30,362 nucleotides of DNA, taken from contig PBSN01000022.1 in the NCBI GenBank assembly GCA_002726235.1, positions 1 to 30,362 of the forward strand. Direction: 5' to 3'. A model generated the notes under the pieces. The model saw nothing but the letters and a program-made list of their open reading frames with translations. It was not told the DNA's origin and searched no databases. This stretch comes from Nitrospiraceae bacterium. GTDB taxonomy: Bacteria; Nitrospirota; Nitrospiria; Nitrospirales; UBA2166. Positions 7,927 to 15,275 of the stretch are shown here, piece by piece (positions within the stretch are counted from its first letter, which is position 1; each line of letters starts with the position of its first letter). Both the position numbers and the translations under genes were made by a program.

Positions 7927-8757
7927 TCAAAAAAATCCGAAAAAATCCTTCAAGGAAAAAATAACTCGCCAAGTGATCAGTGGCGTAAAATCCCCATCGG
8001 ATCTTCGCTCCACCCCGTGTCCAAGTTGGACAGTATACTGTTCTGCAAAATGAATATGCACTTGCGGCATGATCATCGCCTCCTGGATCCCGGAGCTCTG
8101 GAAGGAAAAATTGGTTTCAAGGCCAGAAACGAGCCAGGAGGTGGTGTTATGAAAGAGGCTGAAATTGTACAATCCCGACACTCCCTTAGCATCGCGATCT
8201 ATTCCCTTAGTATCGCCATCTACTCCCTCAATTTTACCACCTTCGCTCTTATCATTTTGCTGCACTCCCATCATGTGCATCATACTCCACTCCCTGTTTA
8301 ACCGGTGACCAACCAAGTAGAGGGCAGTACTTTTAAACGTCTTCTTGTGGGTGTCGAGTTTCCCAAAATATTGCCATCCATGAACCAAGTGTCCATCAAC
8401 GGGTGTGCCGAAGAGACCTTGGAAGGCAACCTTATGCGCATTTGTCGCGTCATCTTTTAAGATTCGCTCGTATTCGATGCCGAATCCGTCTAAAACGGCA
8501 AGCTCAAATTCTGGGGCGATATCCAGTTTCCCTCCTTCACTGCCCATTGACTGCTGGAACAGGGAGTTTATCTCGAAGTCGCCACCTACGGAGCCAAGAG
8601 GTCGGACTAAGTCAAACACCATGGGCTCTGGAATGCGAGGAAATTTATCCTCATGCACACCAACGGCAAAGGCTGGAGACCCACCAATCCACTGCATCAC
8701 CACAAGAAAAAGCACTGTACGCAAAACCCCAATCGCCACGGTTATAACTACAGTCAC
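7927..8757 (-). CDS. Putative outer-membrane or exported beta-rich protein, unknown family
   Basis: A 276-residue protein with an N-terminal hydrophobic signal segment ending near SPAFA (about residue 31). The remainder alternates polar and hydrophobic residues and ends in an aromatic residue (GFF), as beta-barrel outer-membrane proteins often do. Segments such as 'FELAVLDGFGIEYERIL' and 'YTVQLGHGVERRSDGDFTPLITWRVIF' suggest antiparallel strands. A Gly/Asp/Lys-rich loop near residues 178-193 is built of 7-residue imperfect repeats encoded by 21-bp DNA repeats. No family name is offered. The start is uncertain: GTG at 8757 lacks a ribosome binding site, and a TTG 11 codons later would give a more compact signal peptide. 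The cupin gene follows. Confidence 0.7.
   Translation of the reverse strand: MTVVITVAIGVLRTVLFLVVMQWIGGSPAFAVGVHEDKFPRIPEPMVFDLVRPLGSVGGDFEINSLFQQSMGSEGGKLDIAPEFELAVLDGFGIEYERILKDDATNAHKVAFQGLFGTPVDGHLVHGWQYFGKLDTHKKTFKSTALYLVGHRLNREWSMMHMMGVQQNDKSEGGKIEGVDGDTKGIDRDAKGVSGLYNFSLFHNTTSWLVSGLETNFSFQSSGIQEAMIMPQVHIHFAEQYTVQLGHGVERRSDGDFTPLITWRVIFSLKDFFGFF
8182..8223. repeat. Two tandem 21-bp repeats inside the exported-protein gene
   Basis: Two copies of a 21-bp unit beginning TCCCTTAG (8182-8202 and 8203-8223) differ at only three positions, and a third partial copy (TCCCTCAATTTT) follows. They encode an exposed G-x-D-x-D-x-K type loop. The unit is a multiple of three, so copy-number change would alter loop length without a frameshift. 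Confidence 0.9.
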
Positions 8758-9013
8758 GCAAACAAAAATTGCTGTGGCAAAAGGAGCGTGCTCAGCGGCG
8801 ATTCATCTAGTGGACGGATTGACTCGTGAGAATGTGCCAACAGCGCCGTAGCAAGCGCGTCTCCACGACCCCCATCCCAGGAACAAACAAGAGTTTGTGG
8901 CCCACCTTCACAGCCAATCCCTTGCTCTCGGTAATCACGGCATAGGCAGAAAGACACCCATCGCTGATGCCAGTCACAGATCTCATTCTTTTGTTGCGTC
9001 TTGCTCCACGGCA

Positions 9014-9406
9014 TCACGGTCCCTGCAATTCATTCCGGAGTTCATCCAATTCTCTCTTGAGGTCCTCTTCGGTTTGGGGAGAGACCCCTGCAAAGTGGAC
9101 TGCTTTTTCACCGTTAAGATGAGCAGGCGTCAAAGCGTATGTTCCGCGTATTGATACAGTCCAGATGCGACAAGCAGCAATCCCGTCGGCACCAGTGAGG
9201 ACATAGGCGATGCTTCCGGCAACTCCACCAAGCATTGCGTATGTCATTTTTGCCGGTGTGTAAAACATATTGGCAAAAAAAGCGCCGAGCTCAGCGCCCT
9301 CCTCATAGACTTCAGACTCTGCGTGGACAAACGGAACCATGAAAAGCTGGCAGGCCAGCAGTAGCAAAACGACCACCGTGAGGACTCTCTTTGTCGGCAA
9401 TACCAT
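9014..9406 (-). CDS. Conserved-looking small exported protein, unknown function
   Basis: A 130-residue protein with a clear signal peptide (MVLPTKRVL, a hydrophobic core, then a likely cut after VHA at about residue 29). A Gly/Ala-rich, weakly hydrophobic segment (AMLGGVAGSIAYVLTG) may be a membrane hairpin. Then comes a single cysteine and a motif IWTVSIRGTYALTPAHLNGEKAV that looks conserved. The tail is a charged helix (EEDLKRELDELRNEL). I have the impression of similar small exported proteins in Nitrospirota and deltaproteobacteria but cannot name a family. The ATG at 9406 has GGGAG 9 bp upstream; a longer frame to 9457 would bury the signal peptide. Downstream, 8758-9013 holds only doubtful short frames before the next gene. 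Confidence 0.75.
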   Translation of the reverse strand: MVLPTKRVLTVVVLLLLACQLFMVPFVHAESEVYEEGAELGAFFANMFYTPAKMTYAMLGGVAGSIAYVLTGADGIAACRIWTVSIRGTYALTPAHLNGEKAVHFAGVSPQTEEDLKRELDELRNELQGP

Positions 9407-9771
9407 TGGTTTGATCTCCCTGATCGTCACCGATTTGTACTCCTCATCATACCGCACAGCGATACTCCTACATTTTCATGAACTCATTGCCTGTTCCCCT
9501 CACTTAGATAGCAAGCACACTACGCCACCACAATAATGCTGGCTCACCCACAAACTTGTGCACACCATCAACAGCACAACAGGTTATTCTGCCTTAGCAG
9601 TGTACGCTAAAAATGTTATAAATCACACCGACGGTGGTGATGTCATTATCGTTATTCGTGGGAGCCTTTCCCGACACACCGAGATACACTCCAAATGCCA
9701 ATAAAGCTCTCCAAAGAGAAAACCGCAGGGAGAGAAATATTCATGCTCCCATATAACCTCATCGACAAAAA
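9407..9771. other. Divergent intergenic region upstream of the first porin
   Basis: About 365 bp between the minus-strand exported protein and the plus-strand porin. It should hold both promoters. The stretch around 9606-9630 is AT-rich (GCTAAAAATGTTATAAATCAC) and resembles sequence at 12293-12308 before the AlgE-like gene. No gene, tRNA or repeat array is visible. Confidence 0.5.
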
Positions 9772-11130
9772 ATGATGCATCGGACCCTCGGCATCAGCAT
9801 TATCTCGCTTATCATGCTCATTTTTGCCGCCTCGCAAGCATTTGCCTCCCTAGAAGACATTTTGTACGAGAAAGGAGTGATTATTACAGCCAGTGAACAT
9901 GACGCGATCAAAGCGAAAGCGGAGCGAGCACAGGAAAAACAAGAATATCAGCTACCAGTATCACTAAAGCAACCTGCTTCACCAAAAACCAAAGAGCTAT
10001 TGGATCAAGTAGAATGGAGCCCTGGAAAAGGCATGTCCTTTGGGTCAAAAGATGGAAATTATCTGACAAACATAAGATTTAGACTCCAAAGTCGTTTTTC
10101 CACCCCATTCGACTCCGATCCCAGAAAGATTGAAGATTTTGATGCGCAAAATTCCACCTCGTTCGATCTCCGTCGGGCTAGAATTAAGGTAGGCGGTCAT
10201 GGCTACAAACCGTGGATTGGATACTACTTTGAGTATGATTGGCCGTCGTCATCACTATTGGACTGGCACATCTCACTCGGAAAATATGAATGGTTCAAAG
10301 TCCGCATTGGCCAATGGAAAATCAACTATAATCGCGAACGAGTCGATTCCTCCGGAAAACAGCAGTTTGTGGAACGCTCAATAGTAAATCGTGAATTTAC
10401 GGTTGACCGGCAAAAGGGTGTCATGGCATACGGGCGTCTATTCCCAGGAACATTAGCCGACCTGAATTACTACGCGGGCGCCTTTACAGGAACAGGTCAA
10501 GGCACGCAACTTAACGATGACACGAACTTGATGTACATGGGAAGGTTACAGTGGAATTTTCTCGGCCGGGAGCTCAAGTTTTCCCAGAGTGACGTGGAGT
10601 TTCATGAAAAACCTGCCGGCAGCCTTGCATTCGGCTATGCAACGGTCGACAGCAATTGCACTCGCTTTTCCAGTGGAGGATGTGGCAACCTGGATGAGTT
10701 TACCAATTCCAATGATGCAGAGGCCGGTCAGTTTCGAATCAACCAAATAGTGGAGGAATTTGCTTTCAAATGGCGCGGCTACTCAATCCAGCATGAATTT
10801 CATTGGAAACAAATTAAAGATTCAATTGAAGGCCTCCAAACAAATCTCAGGGGTAGTTATACCCAGGCGGGATTTTTTCCCCACTACCTGATCAATGAAA
10901 TTCCTAAACAACTCGAGTTCGCGGGACGCTATGCGTTTGTCGATCCCAACACATCGGTGAAACATGCGGGAATAGACAAACGCGAGGAAGTAAGCGCTGC
11001 CATCAACTGGTTTTTCTCCGGACACAACAACAAGGTCACCCTTGGGGTCAGCCACTTAACCATTGCAGAGTTAAACGCGATGAACCGCAGTGATGAACGC
11101 ATTCAACTCCAGTGGGATATCTCTTTCTAG
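9772..11130 (+). CDS. Phosphate-selective porin O/P-like outer-membrane protein
   Basis: A 452-residue outer-membrane barrel. A signal peptide ends near FASLED (about residue 26). A short helical segment, LEDILYEKGVIITASEHDAIKAKAER, follows and is typical of OprO/P-like porins in several phyla. The barrel begins near residue 95 (NYLTNIRFRLQSRF) and ends in a C-terminal Phe, the BAM recognition signature. Motifs like FDLRRARIKVGGHGYKPWIGYYFEYDW and FKVRIGQWKINYNRE are characteristic of the OprO/P family. Family members pass phosphate, polyphosphate or other anions, and the substrate here is not known. A PstS-like gene starts 47 bp downstream, which fits oxyanion uptake. ATG at 9772 or 9775 may be the start; no strong ribosome binding site is visible. 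Confidence 0.9.
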   Translation: MMHRTLGISIISLIMLIFAASQAFASLEDILYEKGVIITASEHDAIKAKAERAQEKQEYQLPVSLKQPASPKTKELLDQVEWSPGKGMSFGSKDGNYLTNIRFRLQSRFSTPFDSDPRKIEDFDAQNSTSFDLRRARIKVGGHGYKPWIGYYFEYDWPSSSLLDWHISLGKYEWFKVRIGQWKINYNRERVDSSGKQQFVERSIVNREFTVDRQKGVMAYGRLFPGTLADLNYYAGAFTGTGQGTQLNDDTNLMYMGRLQWNFLGRELKFSQSDVEFHEKPAGSLAFGYATVDSNCTRFSSGGCGNLDEFTNSNDAEAGQFRINQIVEEFAFKWRGYSIQHEFHWKQIKDSIEGLQTNLRGSYTQAGFFPHYLINEIPKQLEFAGRYAFVDPNTSVKHAGIDKREEVSAAINWFFSGHNNKVTLGVSHLTIAELNAMNRSDERIQLQWDISF

Positions 11131-11177
11131 CGAACACACCACACAACCATACTGGCACCCTGCCAAAGGAGAAACGG

Positions 11178-12164
11178 ATGATCGTACGTCGTATCGCAAG
11201 CAGCCTGATAGGAATTGGGTTAATTGGATCGTTCATATGCAGCACCGCCTTTGCCCAAAGAGTCGTCCCAATTGATCCCTCACTCAAACCCTACACTAGA
11301 ATCAGCGGCATCTCAGGAAATCTCGGCAGCATTGGTTCTGACACTCTGAACAACCTCATGACGCTCTGGGCCGAAGGATTTCGAAAACAATATCCGGCCG
11401 TGAAAATACAGATCGAAGGGAAAGGGTCGAGCACGGCCCCTCCTGCCCTCATCAATGGAACAGCCCACCTTGGCCCAATGTCGCGAAAGATGAAAGGGAC
11501 AGAGCTTGATCGATTTGAGGATAGGTTCGGATATCCGCCCGCAGTATTCAGAGTTGCCGTGGATGCGCTCGTGGTGTACGTCAACAAGGACAATCCCATC
11601 CCCGGAATAACCTTAGCAGAACTTGACGCCGTCTTTTCCAAGCAGCGGCGACGGAAACATGCCACGCCAATCACGAAGTGGAAGGATGTGAAAATTAAGG
11701 GACCACTCGCACAATCTACCATAGGTCTCTACGGCCGAAATGCAGCCTCTGGCACCTATGGATTCTTCAAGAAGCTGGTCTTGAAAAACGGCGATTTCAA
11801 AGATGTCGTCAAGGAACAACCCGGATCGGCCTCTGTAGTGCAAGGAATCACCAAAGACATCACAGGAATCGGCTATAGTGGGATTGGCTACAAAACATCG
11901 GGCGTGCGAGGTGTTCCGCTCGCGGTTTCTGAGAGCAAACCATTTGTGAAGGCCAACTACGCCAACGTCATGAACGGATCCTATCCCATCTGGAGACATC
12001 TCTACATCTATGTCAACAAAGCGCCTAACACACCAGTATCGCCGCTCATCGCGCAATTTTTGACGTACCTCTACAGCAAAGATGGCCAGCAAATAGTGGT
12101 AAAAGATGGATACTTTCCACTCTCCGCGCCTGACGTGCAAGAGGAACTCAACAAATTGCACTGA
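11178..12164 (+). CDS. PstS-like periplasmic phosphate/oxyanion-binding protein
   Basis: A 328-residue periplasmic protein of the PBP-like (PstS) fold. The signal peptide ends at AFA-Q (residue 26). Signature segments are GSIGSDTLNNLMTLWAEGF, EGKGSSTAPPALINGTAHLGPMSRKMK and YGRNAASGTYGFFK, which supply the Ser/Thr/Arg/Asp side chains that grip the phosphate ion in this family. Start chosen at ATG 11178 because AAAGGAGA ends 5 bp before it; a longer frame upstream has no site. No pstC, pstA or pstB permease genes are in the window, so it must work with a distant transporter, act as a scavenger or sensor, or bind a related oxyanion. It sits between two porin genes on the same strand, presumably in one operon with the first. 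Confidence 0.88.
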   Translation: MIVRRIASSLIGIGLIGSFICSTAFAQRVVPIDPSLKPYTRISGISGNLGSIGSDTLNNLMTLWAEGFRKQYPAVKIQIEGKGSSTAPPALINGTAHLGPMSRKMKGTELDRFEDRFGYPPAVFRVAVDALVVYVNKDNPIPGITLAELDAVFSKQRRRKHATPITKWKDVKIKGPLAQSTIGLYGRNAASGTYGFFKKLVLKNGDFKDVVKEQPGSASVVQGITKDITGIGYSGIGYKTSGVRGVPLAVSESKPFVKANYANVMNGSYPIWRHLYIYVNKAPNTPVSPLIAQFLTYLYSKDGQQIVVKDGYFPLSAPDVQEELNKLH

Positions 12165-12269
12165 CGGGAAGAACGCGATATCGCGAATAAACATCCGTAA
12201 AAGACGGGCGGCATCCCACAAATGTCACTGCCGTGCGATCACAGTCAAATTGCAGAAATGATAATTTAA

Positions 12270-12300
12270 TAGCATAAACTGCGTAATTATATGCTAAAAT
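12270..12300 (+). promoter_or_regulatory. Inverted repeat and probable promoter before the AlgE-like gene
   Basis: TAGCATA (12270-12276) and TATGCTA (12290-12296) form a perfect 7-bp inverted repeat separated by 13 bp. TATGCT or TAAAAT could serve as a -10 box only 10-15 bp before the ATG at 12310, which has no ribosome binding site, so the transcript may be leaderless or nearly so. The same CATAAACTGCGT...TATATGCTAAAAT blocks appear at 2273-2305. Confidence 0.35.
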
Positions 12301-12309
12301 TATCACACT

Positions 12310-13713
12310 ATGCAGACCGCCATGGGACTCGTTGTCGCCGCAATGTTTTTCGGTGCCCACATAGCCTTCCTCTCAATCGACTGTGCATTGGCATCAGGGC
12401 TCCAATCTGCCCCCTCCCCGGATCATGCTCTAATCCAAACCAAAGAAACCACATGGTCCCGGTATCTGCAATCCACGGCAGCACTTCCGGATTGGGTTGA
12501 TCTCGGAATTGAACAACGTACTCGCGTGGAAAGTTTCGATCATCCGTTTCGCCCCGGTGAGTTTGACACCAACGCCCAGATGCCCCTTCGCTCACGCGTG
12601 CGGTTCGGGCTGAACGGTCCATCTAGCCGCTTCCTGTTTGAAGGGCAAGACTCTCGGAGTCTCGGAACAGATCCAGGAGAGTTTACGGATAACAGGCTGG
12701 AAAATACTACCGATGTAGTGCAACTACTCGGTTCATTCACACTACACAACGTATTGGGAACGGGCCTTCGTACTGACATGCACATCGGCCGAATGACGAT
12801 GGATTTCGGGCGCCGCCGCTACGTCGCCCGAAACGATTTCCGCAATACCACGAACTCATTTAATGGCGTGCATTGGCAGGTGGCCCGAGAGAACGCTTGG
12901 CGGCTCCGAGCGTTTTTTACGCTTCCCACCATCCTCCGAGAACAACGTGCCGATACATTTGATACGGACTTTGCATTTTGGGGAACCTACTACGAGACCC
13001 AGCAGATGCCATGGATCCACACCAACCTCTATTACTTCGGCCTGAATGACCAACGCTCAACCAGCACCAAGCACCGACAGCTCCATACCTTTGGAGGGCG
13101 CGTGTATGCACCATCAAAAGCTGGGCAGATTGATTATGAAATCGAGGTAGCGGGACAAGGAGGGCATAGGGGCACAAAGGATCATTCCGCGTACAACCCT
13201 CACGTGGAACTGGGATACAGCTTCAATCTGCCATGGTCCCCACGTCTGCTCGCCCAATATGATTATGCCAGTGGCACGCGATCGCCAAACGGCAATCAGA
13301 GTCACACCTTTGACAACCTATTCGGAGCACGGCGATTTGAGCTGGCACCGACAGGAACGTTTGGTCCCTTTACTCGATCCAACATCAGCTCACCTGGTTG
13401 GCGTGCCATGGCGCAACCTGCCAGAGGATGGAAACTCCAGATCAAACATCGGATCTGGTATTTAGCCCAGGCTCGCGACCAGTTTGCGGGATCAGGACTC
13501 CACGATATGACTGGCAGATCGGGAAACTTCCTCGGACAGGATATCGAGCTGCAAGCGCGCTGGAAGATCAACGCCAATATGGAATTTGACGTGGGCTATG
13601 ATCATTGGTTCAAGGGTAGTTTTTTCAACCGGCTCCCCACATCAGCATCATTGCCCGCAGGCGGCGAGAAGGATACGCATTATTTCTACCTGTCAACAAA
13701 GATAAGATTCTGA
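12310..13713 (+). CDS. Alginate-export (AlgE)-family outer-membrane beta-barrel
   Basis: A 467-residue protein with a signal peptide ending near CALA-S (about residue 28). The alternating beta-strand pattern ends with TKIRF (C-terminal Phe). Features of the alginate_exp family are an early strand WVDLGIEQRTRVESFDH, then IGRMTMDFGRRRYVARNDFRNTTNSFNGVHW, and late segments for YDYASGTRSPNGN and DNLFGARRFEL. The family includes AlgE, but most members outside Pseudomonas have nothing to do with alginate and are general outer-membrane channels. There are no alginate genes here. It follows the PstS-like gene by 145 bp on the same strand. The start has no Shine-Dalgarno; ATG at 12322 is an alternative. 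Confidence 0.85.
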   Translation: MQTAMGLVVAAMFFGAHIAFLSIDCALASGLQSAPSPDHALIQTKETTWSRYLQSTAALPDWVDLGIEQRTRVESFDHPFRPGEFDTNAQMPLRSRVRFGLNGPSSRFLFEGQDSRSLGTDPGEFTDNRLENTTDVVQLLGSFTLHNVLGTGLRTDMHIGRMTMDFGRRRYVARNDFRNTTNSFNGVHWQVARENAWRLRAFFTLPTILREQRADTFDTDFAFWGTYYETQQMPWIHTNLYYFGLNDQRSTSTKHRQLHTFGGRVYAPSKAGQIDYEIEVAGQGGHRGTKDHSAYNPHVELGYSFNLPWSPRLLAQYDYASGTRSPNGNQSHTFDNLFGARRFELAPTGTFGPFTRSNISSPGWRAMAQPARGWKLQIKHRIWYLAQARDQFAGSGLHDMTGRSGNFLGQDIELQARWKINANMEFDVGYDHWFKGSFFNRLPTSASLPAGGEKDTHYFYLSTKIRF

Positions 13714-13732
13714 GTGGCGTAATCGACCGCCG

Positions 13733-13779
13733 CACTTTCAGGAACTGAGGGCGTGAAACCCTCAGTTCCTGATCAAGTG
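13733..13779. terminator. Long perfect hairpin between convergent porin genes
   Basis: TCAGGAACTGAGGG (13738-13751) and CCCTCAGTTCCTGA (13759-13772) form a perfect 14-bp stem with a 7-nt loop. CACTT (13733-13737) and AAGTG (13775-13779) extend it after a 2-nt bulge. It fills the gap between the stop codons of the AlgE-like gene and the BBP2-like porin. It lacks a T-run on either strand, so it may act as a bidirectional transcript-end or RNA-stabilising structure instead of a classical intrinsic terminator. Confidence 0.65.
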
Positions 13780-14976
13780 TTAGAATGAGTAGATTAGCTG
13801 CGCTCCGATGGTGGTTTGATTATTGGAAAGTTCATCGGCCGCATCCGTCCCAAAGACGTTTTGATTGGATATGTCATACCGGTATTCAAGCCTCGTCATC
13901 AGGTCGGGCGTCAGTTGATAGGAGGACGTAAGCGTCAGCCCATACAACGTTTGATCAATCCCAGTTCGCGCACCTTCGTAGTCATCAAACCGCTCACCAC
14001 GAAGCGTGAACCCTAATTTCTCAGTGGGAGTATAATTTGCATACCCAACGAGCGCATTCCATTCACCGCCATTGCCCAGCAATGCCCGTGAGTTTTGGCC
14101 AAACGCGCTATCCGAAAAATCTGGATCGAAAATTCCCTCTGATCGATCAAACAAGGCAGAGCTTCTGGCTCCGTCCTGTTGCTCCTTCCCATAGTTAACC
14201 TGGGTAACGAACTTGAATCGAGAACTTGGCGTATAGGTCATCACGGTATCATAGAAAAACCGCTGGCTACTCGTGCGTTCATCTTGTTCAGATCCGTAAT
14301 AGATGGCGTGGTTCCAAGAAACCTTGTCAGTCAAATCGAGTGACACCCCAGCTTCAAGGGTCTTGGCATCATTGTTATCATCTAAATTATCCCACCCATT
14401 GAGGGCGCCTAATGTCAGACCAACCTTCGAACTGACATCATAACTGAGTCGCAGACCCGTATGAGTTTTTGGCCCGAATCCAAAAGCATATGAATTCGAA
14501 AAGTTCATGTTCTCGTTGCTGTTGATCTCCTCTGCTCCGGCAAGAGTTCTAAATTTCCCAGCCGTCACAGTCAGCCCCTTCCCAACAGGAAGAAGATAGT
14601 TCACATAGGCCTCCTGAAAATCAACCTGATCCGTGGCACTCGTGCCATCCTGAGCGGTGACATCAGCATTTTTCCCGAAATCAAGTGAGACAAAGAATCC
14701 AGCCCGGCTCTCAGCCGTCGCTTCTTTTCCCATAAACAGATGAGCGGTGTTCATCCGAAAAGAATCAGCTTCAGTATCGTAGACCCGGCCATTACTCTGC
14801 CTGTCTGCCGGTTCGTTCAAATTAGTCGAATATGAGGTGTCAACAAATCCTCCGACCGAGATCCCTGACTTTTCAAGCATGGACTTTCCATCGGCGCTAG
14901 CCCACGCCGCGCCAAAAAGAATAAATGCCCCTGCCATGAGCACGATCACAACATTCACAAAACTTTGCTTTGCCAT
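13780..14976 (-). CDS. BBP2/OmpL-like putative beta-barrel porin
   Basis: A 398-residue outer-membrane protein. The signal peptide ends at WASA-D (about residue 28). The mature part starts with GISVGGFVDTSYSTNLNEP and continues with FRMNTAHLFMGKEATAESRAGFFVSLDFGKNA, VDFQEAYVNYLLPVGKGLTVTAGKF and GFGPKTHTGLRLSYD, typical of putative beta-barrel porin-2. It ends in YSF. Substrate unknown. The start is ATG 14976, because an ideal AAGGAGG lies 5 bp before it; an ATG 15 bp upstream would place that site within the coding sequence. It is the last gene of a minus-strand series of outer-membrane genes, separated from the next one upstream by 299 bp, so it may have its own promoter. Confidence 0.88.
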   Translation of the reverse strand: MAKQSFVNVVIVLMAGAFILFGAAWASADGKSMLEKSGISVGGFVDTSYSTNLNEPADRQSNGRVYDTEADSFRMNTAHLFMGKEATAESRAGFFVSLDFGKNADVTAQDGTSATDQVDFQEAYVNYLLPVGKGLTVTAGKFRTLAGAEEINSNENMNFSNSYAFGFGPKTHTGLRLSYDVSSKVGLTLGALNGWDNLDDNNDAKTLEAGVSLDLTDKVSWNHAIYYGSEQDERTSSQRFFYDTVMTYTPSSRFKFVTQVNYGKEQQDGARSSALFDRSEGIFDPDFSDSAFGQNSRALLGNGGEWNALVGYANYTPTEKLGFTLRGERFDDYEGARTGIDQTLYGLTLTSSYQLTPDLMTRLEYRYDISNQNVFGTDAADELSNNQTTIGAQLIYSF

Positions 14977-15275
14977 TCTTCCTCCTTGCATCTGCTGGTT
15001 GGTAAGTTAAGAGACACCGCGTACAGGAACACACTTCGCGGCCATGCCGACAAGCATCACATTGACAAGCACCTCACAACGGGGCACTCAAAAACGCCAC
15101 CCTAGCCCGTGCCTGACACGGAACCGGATTACGCTCGGCAAACGTAACCTAGCGCACATTGCCATTCTCATACTGTGATGCAGATTACGAGACAGACGGT
15201 CACCGTGCCGATACTTCCTGCTGGCTTGGCGACCGCCATTACGCTACGCGATCGAACGTTTCAACATTTCCGTGA
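14977..15275. other. Intergenic region between two minus-strand porin genes
   Basis: About 300 bp with no reading frame of interest. It probably carries the promoter of the BBP2-like porin and the 3' end of the upstream transcript, but I see no convincing -35/-10 pair or hairpin with a T-run. Confidence 0.5.

Noticed and set aside
8754-9017. Short minus-strand frames of 87 (8754-9017) and 59 codons (8807-8986) between two exported-protein genes
   Set aside because: Two frames compete, neither has a ribosome binding site or recognisable motif, and the 59-codon frame (MRSVTGIS...) looks only faintly protein-like. Left unannotated, although a decayed gene is possible.
12174-12185. CGCGATATCGCG palindrome after the PstS-like gene
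   Set aside because: A 12-bp palindrome without loop or T-run; too short and isolated to call an operator or terminator.
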